A DNA stretch of 64,000 nt from positions 1-64,000 of the forward strand of contig NZ_SMKX01000027.1 in assembly GCF_004349055.1 (NCBI RefSeq), read 5' to 3'. The position numbers were made by a program, and so were the translations under genes. Each line of letters begins with the position of its first letter. Position 1 is the stretch's first letter. Below the pieces are notes generated by a model. It ran no database searches, had not been told where the DNA came from, and worked only from the letters and a program-made list of their open reading frames with translations. Positions 25,050 through 33,653 of this stretch are shown here, piece by piece. Source of the DNA: Kribbella antibiotica (GTDB lineage Bacteria; Actinomycetota; Actinomycetes; Propionibacteriales; Kribbellaceae).

Positions 25050-26732
25050 TCAGCGAGCCCGCTGCACGCGACCTTCGTCCCACACCGGCTCGTCGGACTC
25101 GTAGACAGTGCCATCGGAACCGAACACGAGGTGCCGGTCGAAGCCCCGCGCGAACCATCGGTCGTGAGTGACCGCGAGCACGGTGCCGTCGAAAGAGTCC
25201 AGGCCCTCCTCCAGCGCCTCGGCTGATTCGACGTCCAGGTTGTCGGTCGGCTCGTCGAGCAGCAGCAGGGTCGCGCCGGACAGCTCCAGCAGCAGGATCT
25301 GGAAGCGCGCCTGCTGACCACCGGACAGGGTGTCGAAGGTCTGCTCAGCAGCGTGCGCCAACTCGTACCGGTCCAGCTTCCGGGAGGCCAGCTCGCGTCC
25401 CATGCCATCGCGGTGCTCGTCACCACGATGGAGAATCTCCAGCAGCGTCTTGCCGACCAGCTCCGGGTGCTCGTGGGTCTGGGCGAACCAGCCCGGCCGT
25501 ACGCGCGCACCGAGCTTCACGATGCCGGTGTGCGCGACCGACGCGATCGGAACCTCACCGATCGGCTGGTGCTCGACGTCCGGATCGGTGCCACCGTTGG
25601 CGAGCAGGCGGAGGAAGTGCGACTTCCCCGACCCGTTGGACCCCAGTACGGCGACACGTTCGCCGTACCAGACCTCTAGGTCGAACGGCTTCATCAGCCC
25701 GGTCAGTTCCAGCCCGGTGGCCACCACTGCGCGCTTGCCGGTGCGGCCACCGGTCAGCCGCATGCTGACCTTCTGCTCACGGGGCAGCTCCTGCGGCGGG
25801 CCGATCTCCTCGAACTTGCGCAGCCGGGTCTGTGCGGCCTTGTAGCGCGAAGCCAGGCCGTCGTTGTACGCCGCCTTCTGCTTGTACATCAGCACCAGTG
25901 CCTTGAGCTTCGCGTGCTCCTCGTCCCAGCGCCGCCGCAGCTCCTCGAACCGCTCGAACCGGTGCTGCCGGGCCTCGTGGTACGTGCGGAAACCACCGCC
26001 GTGCGTCCAAGCGGTGTTACCGGCCGCACCGAGCTCCACGGTGATGATCCGGGTTGCCGTGTTGGCCAGCAGCTCCCGGTCGTGGCTGATGTAGAGCACG
26101 GTCTTGTCGCTGGTACGCAACTGCTCCTCGAGCCACCGCTTCGCCGGTACGTCGAGGTAGTTGTCCGGCTCATCCAGCATCAACACCTGGTCCGGTCCAC
26201 GCAGTAGCGCCTCCAGCACCAGGCGCTTCTGCTCGCCACCGGACAGCGTCTTCACCTCACGCCACCGGCAGTTGTCGAAGGGGACGCCGAGAGCAGACAT
26301 CGTGCAGACATCCCAGAGGACCTCTGCGTCGTACCCGCCGACCTCACCCCAGTCGGAGATCGCCTGCGCGTACTTGAGCTGGGTCTTCTCGTCCTCGGAC
26401 TCCATCATCGCCAGCTCGGCGTTCTCCAGCGTCTCGGCCGCCTGCTGGATCGCCTCCGGCGCAACGCTGAGCAGCAGGTCCCGAACCGTCGACGAGTCCC
26501 GTACCGACCCGACGAACTGGCGCATGACGCCGAGACCGCCAGAGCGCGCCACACTGCCACTGTGCGCCTTCAGGTCGCCCGCGATGATCTTGGTCAGCGT
26601 GGTCTTGCCCGAACCGTTCGCTCCGACCAGTGCCACCTTCGCACCGTCCCCCACCCGGAACGTGACGTCGTCCAGCAACACCCGGCCGTCCGGCAACTCG
26701 AACCCGATGCCGGCGACTTCTACGTGACCCAT
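25050..26732 (-). CDS. ABC-F family ATPase
   Basis: This 560-residue soluble protein has two ABC ATPase domains and no membrane part. Walker A motifs are GANGSGKT and GSNGSGKS, signature motifs are LSGGEQKR and LSGGQQAR, and Walker B motifs are VLMLDEPDNYLDV and LLLLDEPTDNLDV. A charged linker (about 250-330, including KLKALVLMYKQKAAYNDGL) corresponds to the P-site-tRNA interaction helices of ABC-F proteins. Such proteins bind the ribosomal E site and either promote translation of difficult sequences or protect from antibiotics. The antibiotic-protection class cannot be told from sequence by eye, so I leave the function general. Confidence 0.92.
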   Translation of the reverse strand: MGHVEVAGIGFELPDGRVLLDDVTFRVGDGAKVALVGANGSGKTTLTKIIAGDLKAHSGSVARSGGLGVMRQFVGSVRDSSTVRDLLLSVAPEAIQQAAETLENAELAMMESEDEKTQLKYAQAISDWGEVGGYDAEVLWDVCTMSALGVPFDNCRWREVKTLSGGEQKRLVLEALLRGPDQVLMLDEPDNYLDVPAKRWLEEQLRTSDKTVLYISHDRELLANTATRIITVELGAAGNTAWTHGGGFRTYHEARQHRFERFEELRRRWDEEHAKLKALVLMYKQKAAYNDGLASRYKAAQTRLRKFEEIGPPQELPREQKVSMRLTGGRTGKRAVVATGLELTGLMKPFDLEVWYGERVAVLGSNGSGKSHFLRLLANGGTDPDVEHQPIGEVPIASVAHTGIVKLGARVRPGWFAQTHEHPELVGKTLLEILHRGDEHRDGMGRELASRKLDRYELAHAAEQTFDTLSGGQQARFQILLLELSGATLLLLDEPTDNLDVESAEALEEGLDSFDGTVLAVTHDRWFARGFDRHLVFGSDGTVYESDEPVWDEGRVQRAR

Positions 26733-26780
26733 TCCCCCAGTCTGACCGGCGTACCCGTCAGCAGGCGAACGGATATCCCG

Positions 26781-27557
26781 TTACCAGCCCTTCAGAGCAT
26801 CCAGGTACGTGCTGCCGGTCGGCCGGACCGGTCCGGTCATGAACAGCTTCAGGGGTGCCGCAAAGAGGCCGTAGGTGTGCGATCCGGTGAAGAAGCCCGG
26901 GCTGTTGCAGCCCGTGTACTCCACCCAGATCTCCCGGATGCCATCGGCCGTGGTGAACCGCAGCACGATCGCCTCGCTCGGCTGAGCCGTCTGCGGTGCG
27001 CACTTGAACACCGGTAGCTGGGAGTTCATCTCCGGCAGCACCTTGATCGCATCCACCACCTGCTGCGCAATCGCCGGGCTGAACTTCTGCTGGCCGAGCA
27101 GTGCGCCGGCCTTGAGGTCGTAGCGACAAGCCTCGAGCCCGGTCACCGGCGTACCGACGTCCAGCCCGGTCCCAGCCGGTACGGCGTTCGTCGCTGGTGC
27201 CTTGAGAATCGGATGCACGGCTGGGCATCCCGCCGCTCCAAACGACGGCTGACTGGGAACAGCCTCCATGGTTCGCTGCGGACCGCTCACGCCGGTCGCG
27301 CCGGTGTCCGCTTGCCCGGCGGAAGAGTTCTCGGGGCCGGACCCAGTCAGACCGGACATCACGCTCCAGCTGCCACCGATCGCCACGACGACCAGCACGA
27401 CAGCGGCACTCGACATGACCGCCTGCCTGCGCCGCCGAACCCGAAGCCGCGCAACCGTGGCCAGCCGACCGCTCTGCGACTCCGTCGTCTCTGCCTGGCC
27501 CCGGAACGCTGAGGTGAACTTGGGGCCGAGCTCCTGCTCAGGGTCATACTCAGGCAT
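26781..27557 (-). CDS. Membrane-anchored partner of the adjacent sigma factor (probable anti-sigma)
   Basis: The 258-residue protein has an acidic N-terminal tail, a single hydrophobic helix (VMSSAAVVLVVVAIGGSWSV) preceded by arginines (ATVARLRVRRRRQ), and an extracytoplasmic domain with several Cys and Pro residues. Its start overlaps the sigma-factor stop by eight bases. This order, sigma then membrane protein, is typical of SigE-family loci, where the second protein is either an anti-sigma factor or a secreted sensor. No zinc-binding ZAS motif is visible, so the anti-sigma role is inferred from position. Confidence 0.65.
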   Translation of the reverse strand: MPEYDPEQELGPKFTSAFRGQAETTESQSGRLATVARLRVRRRRQAVMSSAAVVLVVVAIGGSWSVMSGLTGSGPENSSAGQADTGATGVSGPQRTMEAVPSQPSFGAAGCPAVHPILKAPATNAVPAGTGLDVGTPVTGLEACRYDLKAGALLGQQKFSPAIAQQVVDAIKVLPEMNSQLPVFKCAPQTAQPSEAIVLRFTTADGIREIWVEYTGCNSPGFFTGSHTYGLFAAPLKLFMTGPVRPTGSTYLDALKGW

Positions 27558-28083
27558 CCTCGGCTCCTCCCTTGCTCAGCGTGGTCTTCAATGCAGCCAG
27601 TGCGCGGTGCACATGCGATCTGGCCGTCGCCTCCGCGCAGTGCAGCAGTACGCCGATCTCTGCGTACGAAAGCTCTTCGTAGAAGCGCAGCACGACCGCT
27701 GCGCGCTGTTTGTCCGGCAGTGACGCGCACAACGCCCACACTGCCTCGGACTCCGCCCTGGCCGCCGCACCATCAGGTGCGGACGGCGCACTGCGAACGG
27801 GATCCTCCACCGGTGCCTCACGGCGGCGGAAACGGCGCCACCACGAGATGTGCGCGTTCACCACCATCCGCTTCACGTAGGCCTCTGGGTCGTCTGCCTT
27901 GCTGACCCGGGCCCAGCGGGCACAGGCGGTCGTCAAGGCGTCCTGGACGGCATCCTCGGCCAGCGAGCGGTCCCCGGTGAGCACATAGGCGAACCGCATC
28001 AGTGCGTCAGCCTTCTGCCCGACCCACTGCTCGAACTCGATCGACTCCGATCGCGCCTCTGCTGCCGCCAAGGCTGCCTCCAT
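27550..28083 (-). CDS. SigE-family (ECF-type) RNA polymerase sigma factor
   Basis: The 177-residue protein has a sigma-70 region 2 (MRFAYVLTGDRSLAEDAVQDA, split by the helix) and a region 4 helix-turn-helix (ALCASLPDKQRAAVVLRFYE, then SYAEIGVLLHCAEATARSHV). No domains lie between them, as expected of small stress sigma factors of the actinobacterial SigE group. The ATG at 28083 has GAGGGG unusually close upstream. The gene follows a methyltransferase gene by five bases and is translationally coupled to the membrane protein after it. Confidence 0.9.
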   Translation of the reverse strand: MEAALAAAEARSESIEFEQWVGQKADALMRFAYVLTGDRSLAEDAVQDALTTACARWARVSKADDPEAYVKRMVVNAHISWWRRFRRREAPVEDPVRSAPSAPDGAAARAESEAVWALCASLPDKQRAAVVLRFYEELSYAEIGVLLHCAEATARSHVHRALAALKTTLSKGGAEDA

Positions 28084-28088
28084 ACCCC

Positions 28089-28700
28089 TCAGGACGGCGC
28101 CGGACCCGCGTTCGTTGCACGCAGTACCCGGAACCCCTTGGCGCTGCCGACCCGCTCGCAGGGATAGCCCTGCTCGGTCATCCAGCGCTGCAGCGAGTCG
28201 CCGCCGAGGTTCTTGCCGACCACGAACCATGCCACGCCGTCGGGCGCAAGGCGAGCAAGCCAACGCAACAACATCTTGTGCAGCTCCGGCTTGCCGATGT
28301 GGATCGCCGGGTTCGACCAGATCTGGTCGAACAGCAGATCCGCCGGTACGTCGTCCGGCTGCGCAGTGTGCACGCGGTCCGCGACACCGGCCGTCTTCGC
28401 GTTCTCGGCGGTCAGCTCCAGCGCCCGGTTGTTCACATCGACCGCCCACACCACAGCACTCGACTCAACCGCCAGTGCGCAGGCAATCGGCCCGTAGCCC
28501 GTCCCCAGGTCGAGGAACGTCCCCGACCCGGTCGGCGCAGGCACCTCGCGCAGCAGGATCGCCGTACCGATGTCCAGACGGTCCCGGGAGAACACACCGC
28601 TCGCCGTGGTGAACGAGTACTCCCGCCCCCAGATCCGGCCCGTGACAGTACGGCGTACGTCGGCGGAACTCGGCTCCGCCGCGAAGTAGTGGTCAGCCAC
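28089..28700 (-). CDS. RsmC-like class I SAM methyltransferase
   Basis: This 203-residue methyltransferase resembles the C-terminal half of RsmC-type 16S rRNA guanine-N2 methyltransferases. The SAM site is FLDLGTGYGPIACALAVE, followed by AVDVNNRALELTAENAK. The catalytic loop reads WSNPAIHIGK instead of the usual NPP(I/F), replacing the second Pro by Ala. The GTG at 28700 overlaps the truA stop by eight bases and follows GGGGAGAGG. Many actinobacteria carry a short RsmC-like protein beside truA. Whether it methylates rRNA remains to be tested. Confidence 0.8.
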   Translation of the reverse strand: MADHYFAAEPSSADVRRTVTGRIWGREYSFTTASGVFSRDRLDIGTAILLREVPAPTGSGTFLDLGTGYGPIACALAVESSAVVWAVDVNNRALELTAENAKTAGVADRVHTAQPDDVPADLLFDQIWSNPAIHIGKPELHKMLLRWLARLAPDGVAWFVVGKNLGGDSLQRWMTEQGYPCERVGSAKGFRVLRATNAGPAPS

Positions 28701-29505
28701 GCTGGTGTACCTCTCCCCTGACCTGTCGGGACTCCAGTGCCCGAGCAGCCAGCTCGTTGTCCGCCGGATAGCGCACTTCTTCCAGTGTGAGCCCATGAGC
28801 AGGCACCACTACAACCGCCGGGTTCCGCACCCCCGCCGAGAGCACTGTGATCGGCCAGTCGATCTCTTGGCGTCCGTCACCGACCGGGATCACTGACCCC
28901 ACCAGTGCCCGCACCATCGAGTGGCAGAAGGCATCCGCGATCACGGTCCCCTCCAGCAGCCCAGGAGCCGTGCGCTGCCACGAGAAATCCAGCAACGCTC
29001 GCACCGTGCTGGCACCTTCGCGCTTCTTGCAGAACGCAGCGAAGTCGTGCTCGCCCAACAGCCGTTTCGCCGCAGCGTTCATCCGCTCCACATCCAGCGG
29101 ACGGCCGACCCGCAACACATGCCCGCGGGTCAACGGATCCCAGCTCGACTGCTCATCACACAAGCGGTACACATAGCGGCGGGCGATCGCCGCGAACCGC
29201 GCGTCAAAGCCCTCTGGCGCCACCCTGACGGCCTTGATGATCACATCCGCAGGCAGGACGCCGTTCAGCCCTCTCAAGAGCCTGCGCGGCTCCACAGCGG
29301 CTTCCAAGTCGAAGTGGATCACCTGGCCACGGGCATGCACGCCGGTATCCGTCCGCCCGGCACATGTCACCGCCAGCCGCTCCGGAAGGCGCAGTACGGT
29401 CTGCAACGCATCCTCGAGCAGCCCCTGCACGGTCCGGACATCATCCTGGCGGGCCCAGCCGTGAAAAGCCGTCCCGTCGTAACTGAGGTCTATCCGCCAA
29501 CGCAC
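28693..29505 (-). CDS. truA: tRNA pseudouridine synthase A
   Basis: TruA makes pseudouridine at positions 38-40 of tRNA anticodon arms. The 270-residue protein has the family start RIDLSYDGTAFHGWARQ, the catalytic loop GRTDTGVHARGQV with Asp53, and DDVRTVQGLLEDALQ, where the RTVQ motif is conserved. The GTG at 29505 was chosen because the family begins at this point; the upstream open frame is not conserved and has no ribosome binding site. It follows the rplQ terminator, so it likely has its own promoter or reads through. Confidence 0.94.
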   Translation of the reverse strand: MRWRIDLSYDGTAFHGWARQDDVRTVQGLLEDALQTVLRLPERLAVTCAGRTDTGVHARGQVIHFDLEAAVEPRRLLRGLNGVLPADVIIKAVRVAPEGFDARFAAIARRYVYRLCDEQSSWDPLTRGHVLRVGRPLDVERMNAAAKRLLGEHDFAAFCKKREGASTVRALLDFSWQRTAPGLLEGTVIADAFCHSMVRALVGSVIPVGDGRQEIDWPITVLSAGVRNPAVVVVPAHGLTLEEVRYPADNELAARALESRQVRGEVHQRG

Positions 29506-29523
29506 ACGGCAATCTAACGCAAA

Positions 29524-29556
29524 CAGCGCCCCGCACCGGAAAGGTGCGGGGCGCTG
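29524..29556 (-). terminator. Rho-independent terminator after rplQ
   Basis: A perfect 14-bp stem (CAGCGCCCCGCACC at 29524-29537 and its complement at 29543-29556) has a five-base loop. It lies 17 bp beyond the rplQ stop at the end of the alpha operon. Read on the minus strand it ends in a short T-containing run. Confidence 0.88.
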
Positions 29557-29572
29557 CGCAGTGCTGAGGAGA

Positions 29573-30256
29573 TCAGTCCTCGGCCTTGGCACCGGCCTTG
29601 GTGAAGCCAGCGGCCTCGGCGTCCTCGGCGGTCTTGAACCAGACCTCGGCGACCGTCTGGTCGTACCACGGCGAGTCGGTGCCGTGGTACTTCATCGAGT
29701 CTTCGTTGCCCTTGACGGTGAAGCCCTCGGGCGCCGAGCCGTCGGCCAGCGGTGCGGCCGAGTTGTCGAACTTGCCGGCGACGACGTCCTGGACTGATTC
29801 GTCCTGGACGTCAGCGACCGGAGCAGCCTCGACGGCCTCGGCCTTCGGCTCCGCCTTCGTGGCCGCAGCCTTCTTGGTGGCCTTCTGCGGCGCTGCGGAC
29901 AGCGCCTCGACCAGCTCGATCTTCACCATCGGAGCGTTGTCACCCTTGCGGGGGCCGAGCTTGATGATGCGGGTGTAACCACCCGGACGGTCCGCGTACC
30001 GCTCGCCGATCTCGGTGAAGAGCACGTGCACGACGCTCTTGTCCCGGATCCGCTTCATCACCTGGCGACGGGAGTTCAGGTCACCACGCTTGGCCTTGGT
30101 GATCAGCGACTCAGCCAGCGGCTGCAGGCGCTTCGCCTTGGTGTAGGTGGTGGTGATGGCGCCGTGCTCGAACAGCGACGTCGCGAGGTTGCTGAGGATC
30201 AGCTTCTCGTGCGCCGGGCTGCCGCCCAGCCGGGCACCCTTGGTGGGGGTAGGCAT
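29573..30256 (-). CDS. rplQ: 50S ribosomal protein L17 with C-terminal Sunset-type domain
   Basis: L17 normally has about 120-130 residues; this one has 227. Residues 1 to about 118 are ordinary L17 (start [20 protein letters not shown], with [19 protein letters not shown]). An Ala/Lys/Glu-rich linker follows ([20 protein letters not shown]). The last 60 residues ([39 protein letters not shown]) look like the small actinobacterial Sunset domain, with its KGN, YH and AEDAEAAGF marks. It is the last gene of the alpha operon. The domain identity rests on motif memory and needs a profile search. Confidence 0.95.
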   Translation of the reverse strand: MPTPTKGARLGGSPAHEKLILSNLATSLFEHGAITTTYTKAKRLQPLAESLITKAKRGDLNSRRQVMKRIRDKSVVHVLFTEIGERYADRPGGYTRIIKLGPRKGDNAPMVKIELVEALSAAPQKATKKAAATKAEPKAEAVEAAPVADVQDESVQDVVAGKFDNSAAPLADGSAPEGFTVKGNEDSMKYHGTDSPWYDQTVAEVWFKTAEDAEAAGFTKAGAKAED

Positions 30257-30337
30257 CTCTTACTCCAGAAGGATCTCAGGCCGGATGATGGCCCGGGGTG
30301 GGTGTCAGTGATCGGGGCGGTGGGGCGGGGAAGGTAT

Positions 30338-31363
30338 TCAGTACTGCTCGGTCTCGGCGAAGCTCTCGTCGTCGTCCTCGGACTCCGTGCCGTAGGCCTC
30401 GGCGGCCGCACGCAGATCGAAGCCGGGAGGCGAGTCCTTCAGCGACAGGCCCATCTCGGCGAGCTTCAGCTTGACCTCGTCGATCGACTTGGAGCCGAAG
30501 TTCCGGATGTCCAGCAGGTCCTGCTCGCTGCGCGAGATCAGTTCACCCACGGTGTGGATGCCCTCACGCTTGAGGCAGTTGTACGACCGGACGGTGAGCT
30601 GCAGGTCCTCGACCGGCAGCGCCAGGTCGGCGGCCATCTGCTCGTCGACCGGCGACGGGCCGATGTCGATGCCCTCGGCCTCGACGTTCAGCTCGCGGGC
30701 CAGGCCGAACAGCTCGACCAGCGTCTTACCGGCCGACGCGACGGCGTCGCGGGGCAGCATCGACGGCTTGGTCTCGACGTCGACGACGAGACGGTCGAAG
30801 TCGGTGCGCTGCTCGACACGGGTCGCCTCGACCTTGTAGGTGACCTTGAGGACCGGGGAGTAGATCGAGTCGACCGGCATCCGGCCGATCTCGGCGTCCG
30901 CGGACTTGTTCTGGATCGCGGACACGTAACCGCGCCCACGCTCCACGACCAGCTCCATCTCGAGCCGGCCCTTCTCGTTCAGGGTGGCGATCTTCAGATC
31001 CGGGTTGTGCACCTCGACACCGGCCGGCGGCGCGATGTCCGCTGCGGTGACGTCACCGGGGCCCTGCTTGCGCAGGTACATGGTGACGGGCTCGTCGTGC
31101 TCGGAGGAGACGACCAGGTCCTTCAGGTTCAGGATCAGCTGGGTGGCGTCTTCCTTCACCCCGGCAACGGTCGAGAACTCGTGCAGAACGCCGTCGACCT
31201 TGATGCTGGTGATGGCTGCACCGGGGATCGAGGACAGCAGGGTGCGGCGGATCGAGTTACCGAGCGTGTAGCCGAAACCCGGCTCCAACGGCTCGATGAC
31301 GAACCGCGAACGGTGCTCGTCGACGACCTCTTCGGTCAGGGTGGGACGCTGTGCGATAAGCAA
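30338..31363 (-). CDS. rpoA: DNA-directed RNA polymerase subunit alpha
   Basis: The 341-residue subunit nucleates the polymerase. The N-terminal domain carries the dimerisation and assembly motif [20 protein letters not shown]. The C-terminal domain (from about residue 245) has [20 protein letters not shown] and [20 protein letters not shown] for DNA and activator contacts. A short acidic tail ends the protein. It lies between rpsD and rplQ as in most bacteria and is preceded by a hairpin in the gap from rpsD. Confidence 0.97.
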   Translation of the reverse strand: MLIAQRPTLTEEVVDEHRSRFVIEPLEPGFGYTLGNSIRRTLLSSIPGAAITSIKVDGVLHEFSTVAGVKEDATQLILNLKDLVVSSEHDEPVTMYLRKQGPGDVTAADIAPPAGVEVHNPDLKIATLNEKGRLEMELVVERGRGYVSAIQNKSADAEIGRMPVDSIYSPVLKVTYKVEATRVEQRTDFDRLVVDVETKPSMLPRDAVASAGKTLVELFGLARELNVEAEGIDIGPSPVDEQMAADLALPVEDLQLTVRSYNCLKREGIHTVGELISRSEQDLLDIRNFGSKSIDEVKLKLAEMGLSLKDSPPGFDLRAAAEAYGTESEDDDESFAETEQY

Positions 31364-31427
31364 CTTCGTGTTCCTTCACTGTTCGCGACGACCACTATTT
31401 GAGGCCGCGAGGACTGAAGACGACCGA

Positions 31428-31458
31428 TCCGGCCGGCGCTGAGAGGCCACCGGCCGGA
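31428..31458 (-). other. Hairpin between rpsD and rpoA
   Basis: A 9-bp stem (TCCGGCCGG with CCGGCCGGA) closes a 13-base loop in the 101-bp gap before rpoA. It has no T-run in the direction of transcription. It may be an RNA-stability or attenuation element that sets the ratio of rpoA to upstream ribosomal genes. Confidence 0.4.
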
Positions 31459-31464
31459 ACCGGA

Positions 31465-32073
31465 TCAGTTCTTCGAGTAGAGCTCGACGATCAGGTGCTC
31501 GGAGACCTGGGTGTCGATCTGCTGCCGGGTCGGCAGCTGGTGGACGAGGATGCGCAGACGCTCCGGCATCACCTCGAGCCAGGCCGGGACAACACGCTCG
31601 GCGTGCGTCTCCCGGGCGATGATGAACGGGGTCGTCTCGACCGACTTGCCCTTGACATCGATGATGTCGTAAGCAGCCACCCGGTACGACGGGATGTTCA
31701 CCTTGATGCCGTTCACGGTGAAGTGACCGTGCGTCACGAGCTGACGGGCCTGCCGACGCGTCCGGGCCAGGCCCGAGCGGTAGACCACGTTGTCGAGACG
31801 GGACTCGAGGATGACCAGCAGGTTGTCACCGGTCTTGCCGGCGCGCCGCGAGGCCTCTTCGTAGTAACGGCGGAACTGCTTCTCCAGAACGCCGTACGAG
31901 AAGCGGGCCTTCTGCTTCTCGCGCAGCTGGAGGAGGTACTCGCTCTCCTTCGGACGGCCGCGGCCGTGCATACCCGGCGGGTACGGACGACGCTCGAACG
32001 CCTTGTCGCCACCGACGAGGTCAACCCCGAGACGGCGCGACTTCTTGGTCATGGGACCGGTGTAACGGGCCAT
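31465..32073 (-). CDS. rpsD: 30S ribosomal protein S4
   Basis: This 202-residue primary 16S-binding protein has the S4 family marks RRLGVDLVGGDKAFERRPYP and YGVLEKQFRRYYEEASRR, and an S4 RNA-binding domain (LDNVVYRSGLARTRRQARQL, then VTHGHFTVNG). The long S4 N-terminus here has no Cys cluster, so it is the zinc-free form. Its place between rpsK and rpoA is standard. Confidence 0.98.
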   Translation of the reverse strand: MARYTGPMTKKSRRLGVDLVGGDKAFERRPYPPGMHGRGRPKESEYLLQLREKQKARFSYGVLEKQFRRYYEEASRRAGKTGDNLLVILESRLDNVVYRSGLARTRRQARQLVTHGHFTVNGIKVNIPSYRVAAYDIIDVKGKSVETTPFIIARETHAERVVPAWLEVMPERLRILVHQLPTRQQIDTQVSEHLIVELYSKN

Positions 32074-32097
32074 TTTCGCTGCCTACCTTTCTCTGGG

Positions 32098-32505
32098 TCA
32101 GACCCGGCGCCGCTTGGGAGGGCGGCAGCCGTTGTGTGCGGTCGGGGTGACGTCCTGGATGGTGCCGACCTCGAGGCCGACGGCACCCAGCGAACGGATC
32201 GCGGTCTCACGGCCGGAGCCGGGACCCTTCACGAACACGTCGATCTTGCGCATGCCGTGCTCCATCGCGCGGCGCCCAGCGGCCTCGGCGGCCATCTGCG
32301 CGGCGAACGGGGTGGACTTGCGCGAACCCTTGAAGCCGACGGTGCCCGCGGAAGCCCACGAGATGACCGCGCCGGTCGGGTCGGTGATCGTCACGATCGT
32401 GTTGTTGAACGTGCTCTTGATGTGCGCGTGGCCGGCGGCCACGTTCTTCTTCTCCTTGCGGCGCACCTTCTTCGCGCCGGCCGCAGTGCGGCTCTTGGGA
32501 GGCAT
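32098..32505 (-). CDS. rpsK: 30S ribosomal protein S11
   Basis: The 135-residue platform protein has [40 protein letters not shown] and the C-terminal [12 protein letters not shown], all typical of S11. It starts at a GTG or ATG preceded by a good ribosome binding site and lies 24 bp upstream of rpsD. Confidence 0.98.
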   Translation of the reverse strand: MPPKSRTAAGAKKVRRKEKKNVAAGHAHIKSTFNNTIVTITDPTGAVISWASAGTVGFKGSRKSTPFAAQMAAEAAGRRAMEHGMRKIDVFVKGPGSGRETAIRSLGAVGLEVGTIQDVTPTAHNGCRPPKRRRV

Positions 32506-32543
32506 AAGTCAGATACTCCTGGAAAGATCGAGGGTCATCCGGG

Positions 32544-32915
32544 TCACTTCTTCTTCTTGCCGGCGATTGCCTTCTTGCGACCCTTGCGGGTGCGGGCATT
32601 CGTCTTGGTGCGCTGACCGCGCACCGGCAGACCGCTGCGGTGCCGGCGGCCCTGGTACGACCCGATCTCGATCTTGCGGCGGATGTCCGCGGTCACCTCA
32701 CGGCGGAGGTCACCTTCGATCTGGTAGTTGCCTTCGATCCAGGCGCGAAGCTTGACCAGCTCCTCGTCGCCCAGCTCGTGAACGCGCTTGTCACCGGAGA
32801 TCCCGGTGGCTTCGAGCGTCTTGAGGGCGCGGGTGCGGCCTACTCCGAAAATGTAGGTGAGTGCGACCTCGATGCGCTTGTCGCGCGGCAGGTCGACTCC
32901 TACGAGGCGTGCCAT
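32544..32915 (-). CDS. rpsM: 30S ribosomal protein S13
   Basis: The 123-residue protein contacts the P-site tRNA and the 50S subunit. The start [20 protein letters not shown], the helix-hairpin [20 protein letters not shown] and the basic tail [12 protein letters not shown] identify it. The 187-bp gap upstream, toward rpmJ, holds several hairpins. Confidence 0.98.
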   Translation of the reverse strand: MARLVGVDLPRDKRIEVALTYIFGVGRTRALKTLEATGISGDKRVHELGDEELVKLRAWIEGNYQIEGDLRREVTADIRRKIEIGSYQGRRHRSGLPVRGQRTKTNARTRKGRKKAIAGKKKK

Positions 32916-33000
32916 CTGGCGATGTTCCCTTCGTCGGCAGAGGTGTGGTGGCGCGCCGCGTCCTTGCCCGCCTCGGTGACGTTCGTGCTCACCGGCAAGG

Positions 33001-33051
33001 CCCCGGCCTCTGTTCCGGGGGAAACGTCCAGCGTGAAACTACTGCTGGACG
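33001..33051 (-). other. Tandem hairpins in the rpmJ-rpsM gap
   Basis: Two stem-loops lie side by side in the rpmJ-rpsM intergenic transcript: CCCCGG with CCGGGG (33001-33006/33015-33020) and CGTCCAGC with GCTGGACG (33025-33032/33044-33051). They could be a regulatory leader or processing site within the alpha operon; I can assign no known class. Confidence 0.4.
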
Positions 33052-33102
33052 AGCGTGCGCGCTGTGGTGCGAAAGTGCCGTGCCCTGCTGAGAAAGAGCT
33101 GG

Positions 33103-33216
33103 TCAGCCCTGCCGCTGCTTGTGCCGCGGGTTCTCGCAGATCACCATGACCCGGCCGTGACGGCGGATCACCTTGCACTTGTCGCAGATCTTCTTGACGC
33201 TCGGATTGACCTTCAT
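33103..33216 (-). CDS. rpmJ: 50S ribosomal protein L36 (zinc-binding form)
   Basis: This 37-codon gene reads [20 protein letters not shown] and ends in PRHKQRQG. Its Cys11, Cys14, Cys27 and following His form the zinc ribbon of the C+ form of L36. It is short and easily missed, but it lies in the expected place between infA and rpsM. The zinc-free paralogue, if any, is not in this window. Confidence 0.97.
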   Translation of the reverse strand: MKVNPSVKKICDKCKVIRRHGRVMVICENPRHKQRQG

Positions 33217-33251
33217 CGAGCTTCTTTCTTCGACAGGTGTTGGTGGTCGTG

Positions 33252-33473
33252 TTACTTGTACCGATAGACGATGCGACCCCGGGTGAGGTCGTACGGCGAC
33301 AGCTCCACGACGACCCGGTCCTCGGGGAGAATCCGGATGTAGTGCTGCCTCATCTTGCCGCTGATGTGCGCGAGCACTTTGTGCCCATTGGACAGCTCAA
33401 CACGGAACATCGCGTTCGGCAGGGCCTCGACGATGGTGCCCTCGAGTTCGATAACTCCCTCTTTTTTGGGCAT
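33252..33473 (-). CDS. infA: Translation initiation factor IF-1
   Basis: This 73-residue OB-fold factor binds the ribosomal A site during initiation. The whole family sequence is present, from [20 protein letters not shown] to the end [12 protein letters not shown], and GCGAGGA precedes the ATG. It is the first gene of the alpha operon here. The short GGCTC-N5-GAGCC hairpin about 35 bp upstream, near 33507-33521, marks the promoter region. Confidence 0.98.
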   Translation of the reverse strand: MPKKEGVIELEGTIVEALPNAMFRVELSNGHKVLAHISGKMRQHYIRILPEDRVVVELSPYDLTRGRIVYRYK

Positions 33474-33592
33474 GTCCTCGCACTTCTGTAGACGTGACTG
33501 ACTATGGCTCGAAAAGAGCCAACAACCGAGTGTACGTCAGTACCACACCCGAAACCCAATCGGCCCCCACCGACCCTCCTTACCGGTCGGGT

Positions 33593-33617
33593 AGTACCCA
33601 ACTAATTAGTGGGTACT
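33593..33617. promoter_or_regulatory. Palindromic operator candidate before the imine-reductase-like gene
   Basis: AGTACCCA (33593-33600) and TGGGTACT (33610-33617) form an 8-bp inverted repeat around a nine-base AT-rich core (ACTAATTAG). It lies 37-61 bases upstream of the plus-strand ATG and overlaps the likely promoter. Such GTAC-flanked AT-rich sites resemble those of HxlR- or MarR-like regulators. No such regulator is encoded beside it. Confidence 0.55.
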
Positions 33618-33653
33618 TGTCCGCTCCGAAGCACTGCCCGCAGGCTGGCAGCC

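Noticed and set aside
25050-26732. Calling the ABC-F gene an antibiotic-resistance factor
   Set aside because: Motifs show only general ABC-F membership; nothing in the linker or context allows a resistance class to be named.
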